DNA of 56,064 nt, from assembly GCA_000434335.1 (NCBI GenBank), contig FR878266.1:22924-78987 (forward strand), read 5' to 3'. Of this stretch, positions 9,657-18,005 are shown one piece after another. The translations under genes were made by a program, and so were the position numbers. The notes beneath the pieces were generated by a model. It saw nothing but the letters and a program-made list of their open reading frames with translations. It did no database searches and was not told the origin of the DNA. The stretch comes from Clostridium sp. CAG:492. GTDB taxonomy: Bacteria; Bacillota; Clostridia; TANB77; CAG-508. Every line of letters begins with the position of its first letter. Position 1 is the first letter of the stretch.

Positions 9657-10877
9657 ATGAAAAAGTTATTAAAAAGTTGCTTTGTTGTATGCACTTTACT
9701 AATTATTTTATTTAATTTCACAGGTTGTTATGATGCACATGGTATTGAAGAGCTTGCTTATGCAGTTGCAGTTGGATTAGATATAACAGATAGTAATGAA
9801 TTAGAGCTTACTCTTCAATTTGCCAAAAATGGTAGTAGTAGCTCAGAAGAGTCGGTAGGTTCGTCACAATCTGAAGGTTCCATCATTTCATCTGTAGTTT
9901 GTTCATCTATTGATTCTGGAATTGCACTAATTAATAGTCATATTTCAAAAAAGATCAATTTGTCACATTGTCAAGAAATAATTTTTTCGGAAAAAATAGC
10001 CACAATTGGGATTTCTGAATATTTGGACACTTTTGCTAATAATGTGGAAATTAGAACTGATTGTGCAATTGTAATTTCTAAAGCAAATGCAAAAGATTAT
10101 TTAAAAAATGTAAAACCTTCATTAGAAACATTAACTGCACGTTATTATGAATCGACTTTAACAACAAATGAATATACTGGATATACGGCTAATATAAAAT
10201 TAGCAGAATTTTATTCAGCTGTAAAAGATGATTATTCTGAAGCATATGCTATCTTAGGTGGGATAAATTCTAAACATTATACAAATACAGCTAAAATAAA
10301 TGCTGATTATACTGCTGGTGAAAATCCTGTATCTGATAGCGATGTTATTGAAACACTAGGTATTGCCGTATTTTCTGGTGATAAACTTGTTGGTGAACTT
10401 ACTGGATTAGATAGTATTTGTCATTTAATTATTAATAATGACCTTGATCAGTGTACACTTTCAGTACCTAATCCTTTTGAAAATAATAGATATATAGATT
10501 TATTAATAACCTCAACCAAAAATACAAAATGTTCCGTAAATATTATAAATAATTCACCTCTTGTAAATATTAATGTTCATTTAATTGGTTATGGTTTATC
10601 TTTAGATTCTAAAACATATTACAATACAGAAGAGTCTTTGAACAAAATTCAAAAATATGCCCAAAAATACATTCAACGTAAACTAGAAAATTATTTATAT
10701 AATACTTCTTTAAAATACAATTCGGATATTTCTGGTTTTGGTAAATATGCAGTAAAGAATTATTTAACTCTTGATGAATGGCAAAACGCTAATTGGCTTG
10801 GAAATTATAAAAATTGTTTTTTTAATGTAAATGTTGAGTTTACATTGAAATCTGGATCTTTATTTGGAGAATCTTAG
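9657..10877 (+). CDS. gerAC: Spore germination lipoprotein GerAC
   Basis: C-subunit of the germinant receptor, a lipoprotein at the outer face of the inner spore membrane. A signal peptide ends in a lipobox, FNFTGC, with Cys at about residue 24, followed by the family start YDAHGIEELAYAVAVGLD. The domain covering the remaining residues includes KINLSHCQEIIFSE, typical of Ger(x)C proteins. Length 406 aa is normal. Ribosome binding site is GAAAGGA. It completes the A-B-C order of the operon. Confidence 0.93.
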   Translation: MKKLLKSCFVVCTLLIILFNFTGCYDAHGIEELAYAVAVGLDITDSNELELTLQFAKNGSSSSEESVGSSQSEGSIISSVVCSSIDSGIALINSHISKKINLSHCQEIIFSEKIATIGISEYLDTFANNVEIRTDCAIVISKANAKDYLKNVKPSLETLTARYYESTLTTNEYTGYTANIKLAEFYSAVKDDYSEAYAILGGINSKHYTNTAKINADYTAGENPVSDSDVIETLGIAVFSGDKLVGELTGLDSICHLIINNDLDQCTLSVPNPFENNRYIDLLITSTKNTKCSVNIINNSPLVNINVHLIGYGLSLDSKTYYNTEESLNKIQKYAQKYIQRKLENYLYNTSLKYNSDISGFGKYAVKNYLTLDEWQNANWLGNYKNCFFNVNVEFTLKSGSLFGES

Positions 10878-10891
10878 TGAGGTGATTGTTT

Positions 10892-11065
10892 ATGATTAAA
10901 TTTATTATTTGTATTGTTACGGTTTATATTTTAATTAATTCAATTAGTTATGGTATTTATGAATTAAAAGAGCAAAAAAATAAAGTTGGTGGAATTACTT
11001 CTGTTGCTCTTGGAATTTTTCAGTGTGTGTTTACTAATACTATTCTGTTTATGCTTAACAGATAA
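10892..11065 (+). CDS. Small two-helix membrane protein, candidate germination receptor D subunit
   Basis: 57-aa product that starts 14 bases after gerAC behind GAGGTG, so it is almost certainly the fourth gene of the operon. It has two hydrophobic segments (FIICIVTVYILINSISYGIY and VALGIFQCVFTNTILFM) separated by a charged loop (ELKEQKNK). Some Bacillus ger operons are known to carry short D genes with two membrane segments that modulate germination. Size, topology and position fit that pattern. Sequence homology to those proteins is not established here. Confidence 0.75.
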   Translation: MIKFIICIVTVYILINSISYGIYELKEQKNKVGGITSVALGIFQCVFTNTILFMLNR

Positions 11066-11087
11066 ATTGTTATTATAAGGTGAAACT

Positions 11088-11114
11088 GGGAAAAGAGAAC
11101 CGTCCCCTTTTCCC
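11088..11114. repeat. GGGACGG-core palindromic repeat, short form
   Basis: GGGAAAA at 11088 and TTTTCCC at 11108 are inverted around GAGAACCGTCCCC, forming a hairpin between the ger operon and the convergent glycanase gene. It shares the AGAACCGTCCCC core with copies at 27365-27480 and 32222-32277. It may also act as a terminator here, although the T run is weak. Confidence 0.7.
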
Positions 11115-11121
11115 ATTTTCC

Positions 11122-12738
11122 TTATTTTAGTTTTTTTAGTAACCATTTTCCTTGTTGTGAGAAGTCGCTTTCTTGGAAATCTGTTGTTTTGTTGCAGTTG
11201 CTGTTTAGTATTGCTGAGGTTTCATTTTTGTTTGATAGGTTCCAGCATACCCAGCTTATGTTGTAGCTGTTTAATAGTTCTATCCATTTGTCTCCTTCTT
11301 CTTGGCTTATTGTTCCATTTCCGCTGGCGTCACTTATTCCGAATTCTGTTACAAATATTGGTAATCCTTTTTCGTGTGCTATTTTTAATTTTTTTCTTAA
11401 TTCGTCTTTGTGTGTCGCTGCATAAAAGTGTAGTGTGTACATTATATTTTCATAATCTGTTATTGGGTTGTTTGCTACAATGTCTATATCTTGTGACCAT
11501 TTTGGTGTTCCTACTATTATTATTGCATTTGTATCTATTGCTCTTATTTTTGAAATTACTTCTTCTGCATATGGTTTTATATCTTTATCCCATGTAACAT
11601 CTCCGTTTGGTTCATTACAAATTTCATATAATACATTTTTGTTATTTTTGAATTCATTTGCCATTTCTTCGAAAAAGCTTATTGCTTCATTTTTATATGT
11701 ATTTGGATTATTGTCTTGTAGTATATGCCAATCTATTATTACATATAACCCTAAATCTGTTGCATAATTTACCGCTTCTTTTACTTTACTATGTAGCTCT
11801 TTTGTATATCCATCATTTGGATTACTATACATTGCAATTCTTATTACATTTATATTCCAGTTATCTCTCATTTCTTTAAATGTTTCTTCATTTATGTATT
11901 GTGAATATATTGCTATGCTATGTGTACTTACACCTTTTAATTGAAATTCTTGTTTATTTTTATCTACAATTTTAGTTCCTTCAACTGATAATTTTCCGTG
12001 TTTTCCTACTGGTGTTGAATTAATTTCTTTTATCACTTCGGTTGCTCCTTTTTTCATTATTTTTATTAAAATATTGTTTTCAATTTTACTTGTCTTATCA
12101 TTACTTTTATTTTCATTTTTTTGAGGTACATTACTTTGAGTTTGACCTGTTGTCTTATTAGTTAAAATATCGTTTTTTTCCTTATTTTCTTTTATTTCAT
12201 TGTTGTTATTATTATTTGTGTTAACATTTTGCTCTCCTGAGTATGTTTTTATATTTTCAAGTTTTTGCTTAAAATCTGATTTAGCAATAAACCCTAATTC
12301 AATTTTCTGTTGTTGCTGTACTTCATTATTATAGCTTTCTGGGATTAACTTTAATATGCTTCCATTTATTTCATATTTTGCATTCCAAACTTGTGTTATT
12401 TCTATATCAGTAATATCAATTAATACCTTCCAATTTTTTATTGTTTCACTGCTATTATTGCTTAAATTTACCGTATATTGAGCATATTCTTTTATTCCAT
12501 CACTCCATGTATTTGCAATAGATAATTTTATATCTAATTTATTTTCTTGTGTTACAACTTCATTATTTTCTGTTATAGAATTTTTATCATTATTTATAAT
12601 TTCATTACCTTTAACTTCATTACTTTTAATTTCATTATTTGATAATTTATTATTATTGTTTTTTACAAAAATAAATCCTATAATAGCAATAGTTATAATG
12701 AAAATAAGCACTAATATCATAATAATTTTCTTTTTCAT
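11122..12738 (-). CDS. Glycoside hydrolase family 5 beta-glucanase with N-terminal binding domain
   Basis: Probable extracellular endoglucanase or related beta-glycanase. An N-terminal hydrophobic segment (residues 5-26) serves as signal or anchor. An Asn-rich linker and a cellulose-binding-like beta domain follow at about 65-165 (AQYTVNLSNNSSETIKNWKV), then a second low-complexity linker. The GH5 catalytic domain at about 240-535 shows the family motifs: general acid in YEICNEPNGD, nucleophile in PIFVTEFGISDASGNG and VIRIAMYSNPN. No Cys follows the hydrophobic segment, so it is not a lipoprotein. Architecture suggests a cell-associated polysaccharide-degrading enzyme. The substrate is not determined by sequence. 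Confidence 0.9.
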   Translation of the reverse strand: MKKKIIMILVLIFIITIAIIGFIFVKNNNNKLSNNEIKSNEVKGNEIINNDKNSITENNEVVTQENKLDIKLSIANTWSDGIKEYAQYTVNLSNNSSETIKNWKVLIDITDIEITQVWNAKYEINGSILKLIPESYNNEVQQQQKIELGFIAKSDFKQKLENIKTYSGEQNVNTNNNNNNEIKENKEKNDILTNKTTGQTQSNVPQKNENKSNDKTSKIENNILIKIMKKGATEVIKEINSTPVGKHGKLSVEGTKIVDKNKQEFQLKGVSTHSIAIYSQYINEETFKEMRDNWNINVIRIAMYSNPNDGYTKELHSKVKEAVNYATDLGLYVIIDWHILQDNNPNTYKNEAISFFEEMANEFKNNKNVLYEICNEPNGDVTWDKDIKPYAEEVISKIRAIDTNAIIIVGTPKWSQDIDIVANNPITDYENIMYTLHFYAATHKDELRKKLKIAHEKGLPIFVTEFGISDASGNGTISQEEGDKWIELLNSYNISWVCWNLSNKNETSAILNSNCNKTTDFQESDFSQQGKWLLKKLK

Positions 12739-12833
12739 ACGTAAATATCTCCTTTATTTTAATATTTATTTTGTATATTCATGTTCTTTTATAGTATCTT
12801 CGGAGCCACCTTAATTAAAAATGCAAATTGTAG

Positions 12834-13733
12834 TTATAGATTATGTATATTTTCCACATCTTGTACTATCTTTTGTCTTATTCCTTTGTCTGAAAATTTA
12901 TAATAATATGTTTGTATATCTGGTAATAAACTATCAAAATATACTATTTTTCCATCATTATCTTGTAATTTTAAGTTTGGAAGAGTTTTTATCATTTTTT
13001 CGTCTCCCCAATATTTGTAAATAAAGTCAGATTTCTTTTTATTTCCATACATTTTATCATATTCTTTATCTATCATTTCTACATTTCCAATATTAATATT
13101 ATGTAATTTTACCATTCTTATATAAAAAGCTTTTAACGCATATGCTGTTAATAGACAATCAACAATTAAAAATACCGCAGTTATCATTTCTATTATTTTT
13201 AAAGCCTTATCTGATATTTTTCTTTTTATAAAGTTTATTAATTTATCAATTTTAGGATTTATATATGATACTAAATAAATTCCAAGTAATCCCCAAAAAA
13301 TTGAAAAATATACACAAACTCTACCATTTATATTTAGTGGCATGTCCGAATAATCCCACCAAATAACATGAAATATTAATTCACCTATTAGGCTAACTAA
13401 ATATTCTATTATAGAGCCAGCAACAAATCCGCCCCAAAATAATGTATTATTATTCTTTTTAAATGGTTGCAAACACAGTATCATAACAACTGCACCTAAA
13501 CCATATATTGCGCAAAAAGGACCATATAAAAAGCTTTTTCTACTTTCTATTACTCCTTTTGTTACTGCACCAAATGCAGTTTCTATTACAAATCCTAAAA
13601 CACTATATATAATAAAATATGCTATTAATCTCCATATTGAAAAACCAAATATAGTCTTATTTTTTTTTGCTTTATTCTCTTCATTGTTTTTCTCTAAATT
13701 TTTTTGTACAATATTTTCATTTGTTTTTTCCAT
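12834..13733 (-). CDS. Membrane protein of the putative ABC transporter permease family (CmpB-like)
   Basis: 299-aa protein with about five membrane segments. The family pattern is visible in FIIYSVLGFVIETAFGAV, FLYGPFCAIYGLGAV and EYLVSLIGELIFHVIWWDYS, which matches proteins annotated as putative ABC transporter permease (PF06541). Their true function is unknown and no ATPase is adjacent. A charged 20-residue N-terminus and a soluble C-terminal tail of about 80 residues flank the membrane part. It lies 17 bases after the DUF2238-like gene, in the same operon. Confidence 0.8.
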   Translation of the reverse strand: MEKTNENIVQKNLEKNNEENKAKKNKTIFGFSIWRLIAYFIIYSVLGFVIETAFGAVTKGVIESRKSFLYGPFCAIYGLGAVVMILCLQPFKKNNNTLFWGGFVAGSIIEYLVSLIGELIFHVIWWDYSDMPLNINGRVCVYFSIFWGLLGIYLVSYINPKIDKLINFIKRKISDKALKIIEMITAVFLIVDCLLTAYALKAFYIRMVKLHNINIGNVEMIDKEYDKMYGNKKKSDFIYKYWGDEKMIKTLPNLKLQDNDGKIVYFDSLLPDIQTYYYKFSDKGIRQKIVQDVENIHNL

Positions 13734-13750
13734 TTTAATTCTCCTTATTA

Positions 13751-14623
13751 CTACTTATTTTTCTTTTTTTTTCGTTTTTCTAATTTATTTTGTTTCATTA
13801 ATAAATCCTCTAATTTTGTTTGTTCTATTTCTTGTGCAGTTTTTCTTTTTGGAATAAACCATTCTGCAAATTTATATCCATCTCTGCCTTTAATATAACA
13901 ATAACCTATAAGTGAATACACTATTGCACCTACAAAATTAACTAGTAAATCTTTCATAGTGTCTTTTATACCTAAATCTAAATATCCACCATCTATTACT
14001 TGTTCTTTTTGCATTCCATTTTGATCAGTGTAATATATTACTGTTTTATTTATATTATTTATTACAATTGCATTGTTCTTTTTATCTGGATTAAGCTCCA
14101 CTGATGATATTGTCTGCACAATTCTATCTTTTTGCATATCTGTTTTAAATACTGTATCCATCCCGAACTCAAAAAATTCCCATAGCACTCCAATTGTCAT
14201 TGAAAAACAAAATGCTACTAAAGCTACAAAAATTGGCTCCATTTTAGCATGGAATTTTTCTGACCTGTTTAAAATATCAATCATTGAAAAACCTATTGCA
14301 GCACATAAAAAACCATTTATCGTATGAAGCATTGTATCCCAATTTTTAAATATCCCATAAAAATTTTGAACCTCTCCTAAAATTTCTGCAGAAAAAATAA
14401 ATAATAATATTATTTTTTCAAGTGTATCTGGTAATTTTATCTTTAATTTTCTATCAATAAATATTGGAATTAAAAATAAAATTAATGTAAGTACACACAT
14501 AAAAACATTCTCGAAATTTCCCCTTAATAATTGAATTATCATTGTTGCAATTACTAAAACTCTTAATATTATATATATTGTAATATCTTTTTTCTTATAC
14601 TCACCAATTTCAATTTTTTTCAT
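13751..14623 (-). CDS. Integral membrane protein, DUF2238/YjdF-like
   Basis: 290-aa protein with about seven hydrophobic segments. The stretch NWDTMLHTINGFLCAAIGFS resembles the conserved D-x-x-x-H motif of the DUF2238/YjdF family, and VLWEFFEFGMD fits as well. A soluble insertion lies at about residues 180-225, and the basic C-terminus ends in a Lys-rich stretch (KLEKRKKKKNK). The role is unknown. It is the first gene of a two-gene leftward operon with the CmpB-like protein. Confidence 0.7.
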   Translation of the reverse strand: MKKIEIGEYKKKDITIYIILRVLVIATMIIQLLRGNFENVFMCVLTLILFLIPIFIDRKLKIKLPDTLEKIILLFIFSAEILGEVQNFYGIFKNWDTMLHTINGFLCAAIGFSMIDILNRSEKFHAKMEPIFVALVAFCFSMTIGVLWEFFEFGMDTVFKTDMQKDRIVQTISSVELNPDKKNNAIVINNINKTVIYYTDQNGMQKEQVIDGGYLDLGIKDTMKDLLVNFVGAIVYSLIGYCYIKGRDGYKFAEWFIPKRKTAQEIEQTKLEDLLMKQNKLEKRKKKKNK

Positions 14624-14716
14624 TAATCAACTTCCTTATAAAATATTTTCTTTTATTTTATTATATGCTAATTATAATAAGATTATTTTTTTGTATTGTA
14701 TCATATTGTATTAAGA

Positions 14717-14753
14717 AAAGCGACTAAATAAAAAAATTTTAGTCGCTTTTTTT
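14717..14753 (-). terminator. Terminator of the Rsm22-like gene
   Basis: AAAAGCGACTAAA pairs with TTTAGTCGCTTTT. Read leftward, it starts at the Rsm22-like stop codon and ends in a T-rich tail. T runs on both sides allow either direction. Confidence 0.8.
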
Positions 14754-15711
14754 ATATGCAGTCTCCTGCATTTTTCTTTTTTGATTTTTTATATTTATCT
14801 CCATCTTTTTTTGATAATTTTATATTTTGTATACCTAATTTAGTACATATCTTAAATTCAGTATATCCTTTATTAATTATTGGATGTCTTAATATTCTAT
14901 TATCTGCTATATTTACAGTTTGTTTTGAAAATGCTATATATGAAAATTTTTCATCTTCATATGATAGTTGACCATCTTTAAAAAGTTTATGTATTTTGCT
15001 TCTTTGCACTCTTGCTGTAAATTGACACCAATCATCTTGTGGTAATTTACATTCATTTTCATGTGGACATGGTGCAATTATATGCGCATTTTCTTGTAAT
15101 AATTGAGAGCGTATTTGTTTTATATTTGAAAATCCTCGTGGTGTTCCTGGCTCTATCACAAGTAGAATTTTATTTGTTGCTTTCCACAGTTTTGAAATTA
15201 TTTTATTTACTTCATTTTTTGGTAATTCATTTATCATATATGATACCATTATAAAATCTGCTGTTTGATTAATTTCATCTTTTACAATGTCAAACTTTTT
15301 CCATTCTGTGTTTTTCAATTTTTCAGAATATGACATTAATTTTTTACCAACTTTTATCATTGAATCTTCTCTTTCAAAACATGTTATATTAGGTGAGTTA
15401 TCTACTAATTCTGTAATTGCCCATGTTGCAGATCCTGTTCCAGCTCCTATATCAAATACTGTATTTATATTAAAATTGTTATTTTCTAAAGTTTTGTTTA
15501 TTGCACTATAATCAGCCTCATATGTTGCAGGCATTCTTGAAAGAGCATATGCTACTGCTTCATCTGATTCAGTTAGTAATCTTTTACCATCATTATCATT
15601 TTTTCTGTATCTTTCACTTATTGATTTTGCTTTTTTATTTATATTTTGCATATTTATAATTTGATTTAATTGATTTTCTAAAGCTCTGTTTAAATCTATT
15701 GGAATTGCCAT
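14752..15711 (-). CDS. Rsm22-family (METTL17-like) methyltransferase-fold protein
   Basis: SAM-dependent methyltransferase fold associated with the small ribosomal subunit. The SAM-binding glycine motif is FDIGAGTGSATWAI at about residues 90-105, with FEREDSM as the next acidic loop. FIMVSYMINELP and LLVIEPGTPRGF follow. A cysteine cluster, CPHENECKLPQDDWCQF, with a fourth Cys in FKICTKLG, matches the four-Cys site that in mitochondrial METTL17 holds an iron-sulfur cluster. The basic C-terminus is Lys-rich. It is a single gene with its own terminator. Whether it methylates rRNA or acts as an assembly factor cannot be told. Confidence 0.85.
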   Translation of the reverse strand: MAIPIDLNRALENQLNQIINMQNINKKAKSISERYRKNDNDGKRLLTESDEAVAYALSRMPATYEADYSAINKTLENNNFNINTVFDIGAGTGSATWAITELVDNSPNITCFEREDSMIKVGKKLMSYSEKLKNTEWKKFDIVKDEINQTADFIMVSYMINELPKNEVNKIISKLWKATNKILLVIEPGTPRGFSNIKQIRSQLLQENAHIIAPCPHENECKLPQDDWCQFTARVQRSKIHKLFKDGQLSYEDEKFSYIAFSKQTVNIADNRILRHPIINKGYTEFKICTKLGIQNIKLSKKDGDKYKKSKKKNAGDCI

Positions 15712-15813
15712 TTTATCTCCTTATTATTTCTTGTTATAATTATATTTTCTATATAAAAAATGAACGCTTTAACATAATGTTAATAATACGCTCATTTTAT
15801 TAATATTAACTTA

Positions 15814-16107
15814 TTAGAATTTATACCAATCTGGTACCATTAGTAAATCAAGCTCCATTACACCTAAAACAATGTATAAGAATATTGTAACCGAAATACT
15901 TGCTATACCTATAATTAGTCCTGCTGTTCCTATACCCTTCTTTTCAATAATACAACTTACTATACCAAGAACTATTGATAAAACACCAAATATTACAGAT
16001 ACAACTATGTAGCACATTGTTACTACAGATAATATTCCTAATACTAGTGATGCAATACCCAATCCGTAATTTTTCTTCTCTTTAATAACTTTTTGATTTT
16101 CTTCCAT
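15814..16107 (-). CDS. DUF4190 membrane protein, short form
   Basis: 97-aa product with a charged N-terminus (MEENQKVIKEKKN), then three hydrophobic stretches in the DUF4190 pattern (GLGIASLVLGILSVV; FGVLSIVLGIVSCII; TAGLIIGIASISVTIFLY). Ribosome binding site AAGGAGG precedes ATG. Function is unknown. It is a paralogue of the 6235-6636 and 42930-43358 proteins by pattern. Confidence 0.8.
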   Translation of the reverse strand: MEENQKVIKEKKNYGLGIASLVLGILSVVTMCYIVVSVIFGVLSIVLGIVSCIIEKKGIGTAGLIIGIASISVTIFLYIVLGVMELDLLMVPDWYKF

Positions 16108-16179
16108 AAAATTTCCTCCTTTATGAAGTTTCTACTGCTTTATTTTAATATATATTGTTATTTTTTTCAAGTTTCAAAT

Positions 16180-17742
16180 TTAAGAATTTGCTATTTCTAT
16201 ATTTACATTTTTTCCTTTTATTGGCTTATCTTTCATACCAGTTAAAACTTCATCTACATAATTTACTGGTACATCCACAAAAGAAAATTTGTCTAATATA
16301 TTTACTTTTCCTATTTCTTTACCTGATATTGCTGTGTTTGCTGACATACTTCCTATTATGTCTTTTACCATTATTTTGTCTTTTTTACCTAAACTAAAGA
16401 ATAATCTTACATATCCATTTTCATCTGGTTCATAGCTATTTTTTGAAGTATTGTTTTGCTCTTGCTTTCCATTTATTATTGTAAACATTGCTTTTGCTAA
16501 ATCTTTTAAATCTATATTTTGATTTGATATTAGTTCATCAAAAATATCTGATTTAATAAATTCTTTTTTACTCATTATATCTGTAACAGATTTAACAAAT
16601 TCTGTATCTTTTGCTTTATTTATTTCAGATACTGTTGGTATTTTTCCATAAGATATTTTTGTTTTTGCATAATGCTCTATTTCTTGTAATTTATTTTTTT
16701 CTTTACCAACAACGTATGTTATTGCTTTTCCTACATTTTTATTTCTACCTGTTCTTCCAATTCTATGTACATAATACTCATTTTCTTGTGGAATATCATA
16801 ATTAATAACTAAATCTAAATTTGCAATATCAATTCCCCTTGCAGCAACATCTGTTGCTATAAGAATTTTTACATCACCTTTTTTAAACTTTTTAATTGTT
16901 CTATCTCTTTGATCTTGTTTTATATCACCATGTATAACATCGACATTATATTTTTTAGATTTTAAGTAATCATGTAATTGGTCAACTTTTTTCTTTGTGT
17001 TACAAAATACTATCAATTTTTCTGGTTTGTATAAATCAATAACTCTTGTTGTAATTTCGTCTTTCATATTATTTTTTGTTTGAAAAGCTATTTGGTCAAT
17101 ATTTTCTACAGTTAGCTCTTTTGCTTTTATTTTTATTTTTTTAGGATTTTTTAAATATTTTTTTGTGATTGCCATTATCTTTTCATTCATTGTTGCAGAA
17201 AATAACAATGTTTGTCTTTCTTCTGGAACTTCTTGCAAAATTGTTTCAATATCTTCCCTAAATCCCATATTTAGCATTTCATCTGCTTCATCTAATATAA
17301 CCATTTTTACATTTGATAATTTTATAGTCTTTTTTCTCATGTGATCCATTATTCTACCAGGCGTTCCAACTACTACTTGAACTCCTTTTCTTAATGGTAT
17401 TATTTGTTTTTCTATTGGTTGACCACCATATACAGTAAGCAATTTTAAATTTTCAGTATATTTTGTAAATTTTCTTAATTCATCTGTAATTTGGCAAGCT
17501 AGCTCTCTTGTTGGTGCTAATATTAATATTTGTGTTTTTTTATTTTTTACATCAACATTTTCAATTGCTGGAATACCAAAAGCAGCAGTTTTTCCTGTAC
17601 CTGTTTGTGATAATCCTATTATATCATTTCCATTCATAATTTCTGGTATTGATTTTTCTTGTATTTCTGTTGTCTCATCATATCCTATATCCTGTAATGC
17701 TTTTAATAATTTTTCTGATAAATTTAATTCATTAAATTTCAT
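16180..17742 (-). CDS. DEAD-box ATP-dependent RNA helicase
   Basis: RNA helicase of the DeaD/CshA/DbpA group, acting in ribosome assembly or RNA decay. Ordered motifs: Q-motif region (residues 1-30), Walker A SQTGTGKTAAFG, APTRELACQ, DEADEMLNMGF, LLFSATM, ATDVAARGIDI and HRIGRTGRN. The C-terminal domain (about 435-515) has the DbpA RNA-binding pattern (VRLFFSLGKKDKIMVKDIIG), which in DbpA/YxiN binds 23S rRNA. Length 520 aa fits. The 5' leader of about 150 bases contains two hairpins, one followed by seven T, so expression may be attenuated. Ribosome binding site GGGGAGA. Confidence 0.95.
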   Translation of the reverse strand: MKFNELNLSEKLLKALQDIGYDETTEIQEKSIPEIMNGNDIIGLSQTGTGKTAAFGIPAIENVDVKNKKTQILILAPTRELACQITDELRKFTKYTENLKLLTVYGGQPIEKQIIPLRKGVQVVVGTPGRIMDHMRKKTIKLSNVKMVILDEADEMLNMGFREDIETILQEVPEERQTLLFSATMNEKIMAITKKYLKNPKKIKIKAKELTVENIDQIAFQTKNNMKDEITTRVIDLYKPEKLIVFCNTKKKVDQLHDYLKSKKYNVDVIHGDIKQDQRDRTIKKFKKGDVKILIATDVAARGIDIANLDLVINYDIPQENEYYVHRIGRTGRNKNVGKAITYVVGKEKNKLQEIEHYAKTKISYGKIPTVSEINKAKDTEFVKSVTDIMSKKEFIKSDIFDELISNQNIDLKDLAKAMFTIINGKQEQNNTSKNSYEPDENGYVRLFFSLGKKDKIMVKDIIGSMSANTAISGKEIGKVNILDKFSFVDVPVNYVDEVLTGMKDKPIKGKNVNIEIANS

Positions 17743-17783
17743 ATTTTCTCCCCTACTCTATTTTTTTATTATGGTTATTGGCT

Positions 17784-17826
17784 AAAAAAACAGACTTAAA
17801 ACAAATTTCAAAATATGTTTTAAGTC
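17784..17826 (-). promoter_or_regulatory. Terminator-like hairpin in the DEAD-box helicase leader
   Basis: GACTTAAAAC pairs with GTTTTAAGTC (17793-17826). Read leftward it is followed by TGTTTTTTT and lies between the helicase promoter and its start codon at 17742. This is the arrangement of a transcription attenuator. T-rich sequence also follows in the + direction, so a plain bidirectional terminator is the alternative. Confidence 0.55.
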
Positions 17827-17897
17827 AAATTTTTTTCTTTTTTCATTTATATGATATATTTTTACATCAACTAATAAACATAAATTTCACATTTATT

Positions 17898-17926
17898 AGT
17901 ATACCATATTTTTACATTTATGTAAA
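17898..17926 (-). promoter_or_regulatory. Sigma-A-type promoter of the DEAD-box helicase
   Basis: Read leftward: TTTACA (17921-17926), 17-base spacer, TATACT (17898-17903). The leader up to the start codon is about 150 bases long. A first hairpin (CTAATAAA with TTTATTAG) starts at the -10 end. Confidence 0.7.
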
Positions 17927-17942
17927 GTACTAATTCAACTCA

Positions 17943-17970
17943 TTGACATTTTGCGTTTTTATAGTATAAT
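17943..17970 (+). promoter_or_regulatory. Sigma-A-type promoter of leuS
   Basis: TTGACA, 16-base spacer, TATAAT, with the leuS start 36 bases after the -10. The short leader leaves no room for a T-box, which is absent here. Confidence 0.8.
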
Positions 17971-18005
17971 TGAAATAATTTTATGTCAAAATTTGAAAGG
18001 ACGCG

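Noticed and set aside
10964..11146. 60-codon frame on the minus strand across the repeat
   Set aside because: It overlaps the small ger gene antisense and the repeat, and has no ribosome binding site.
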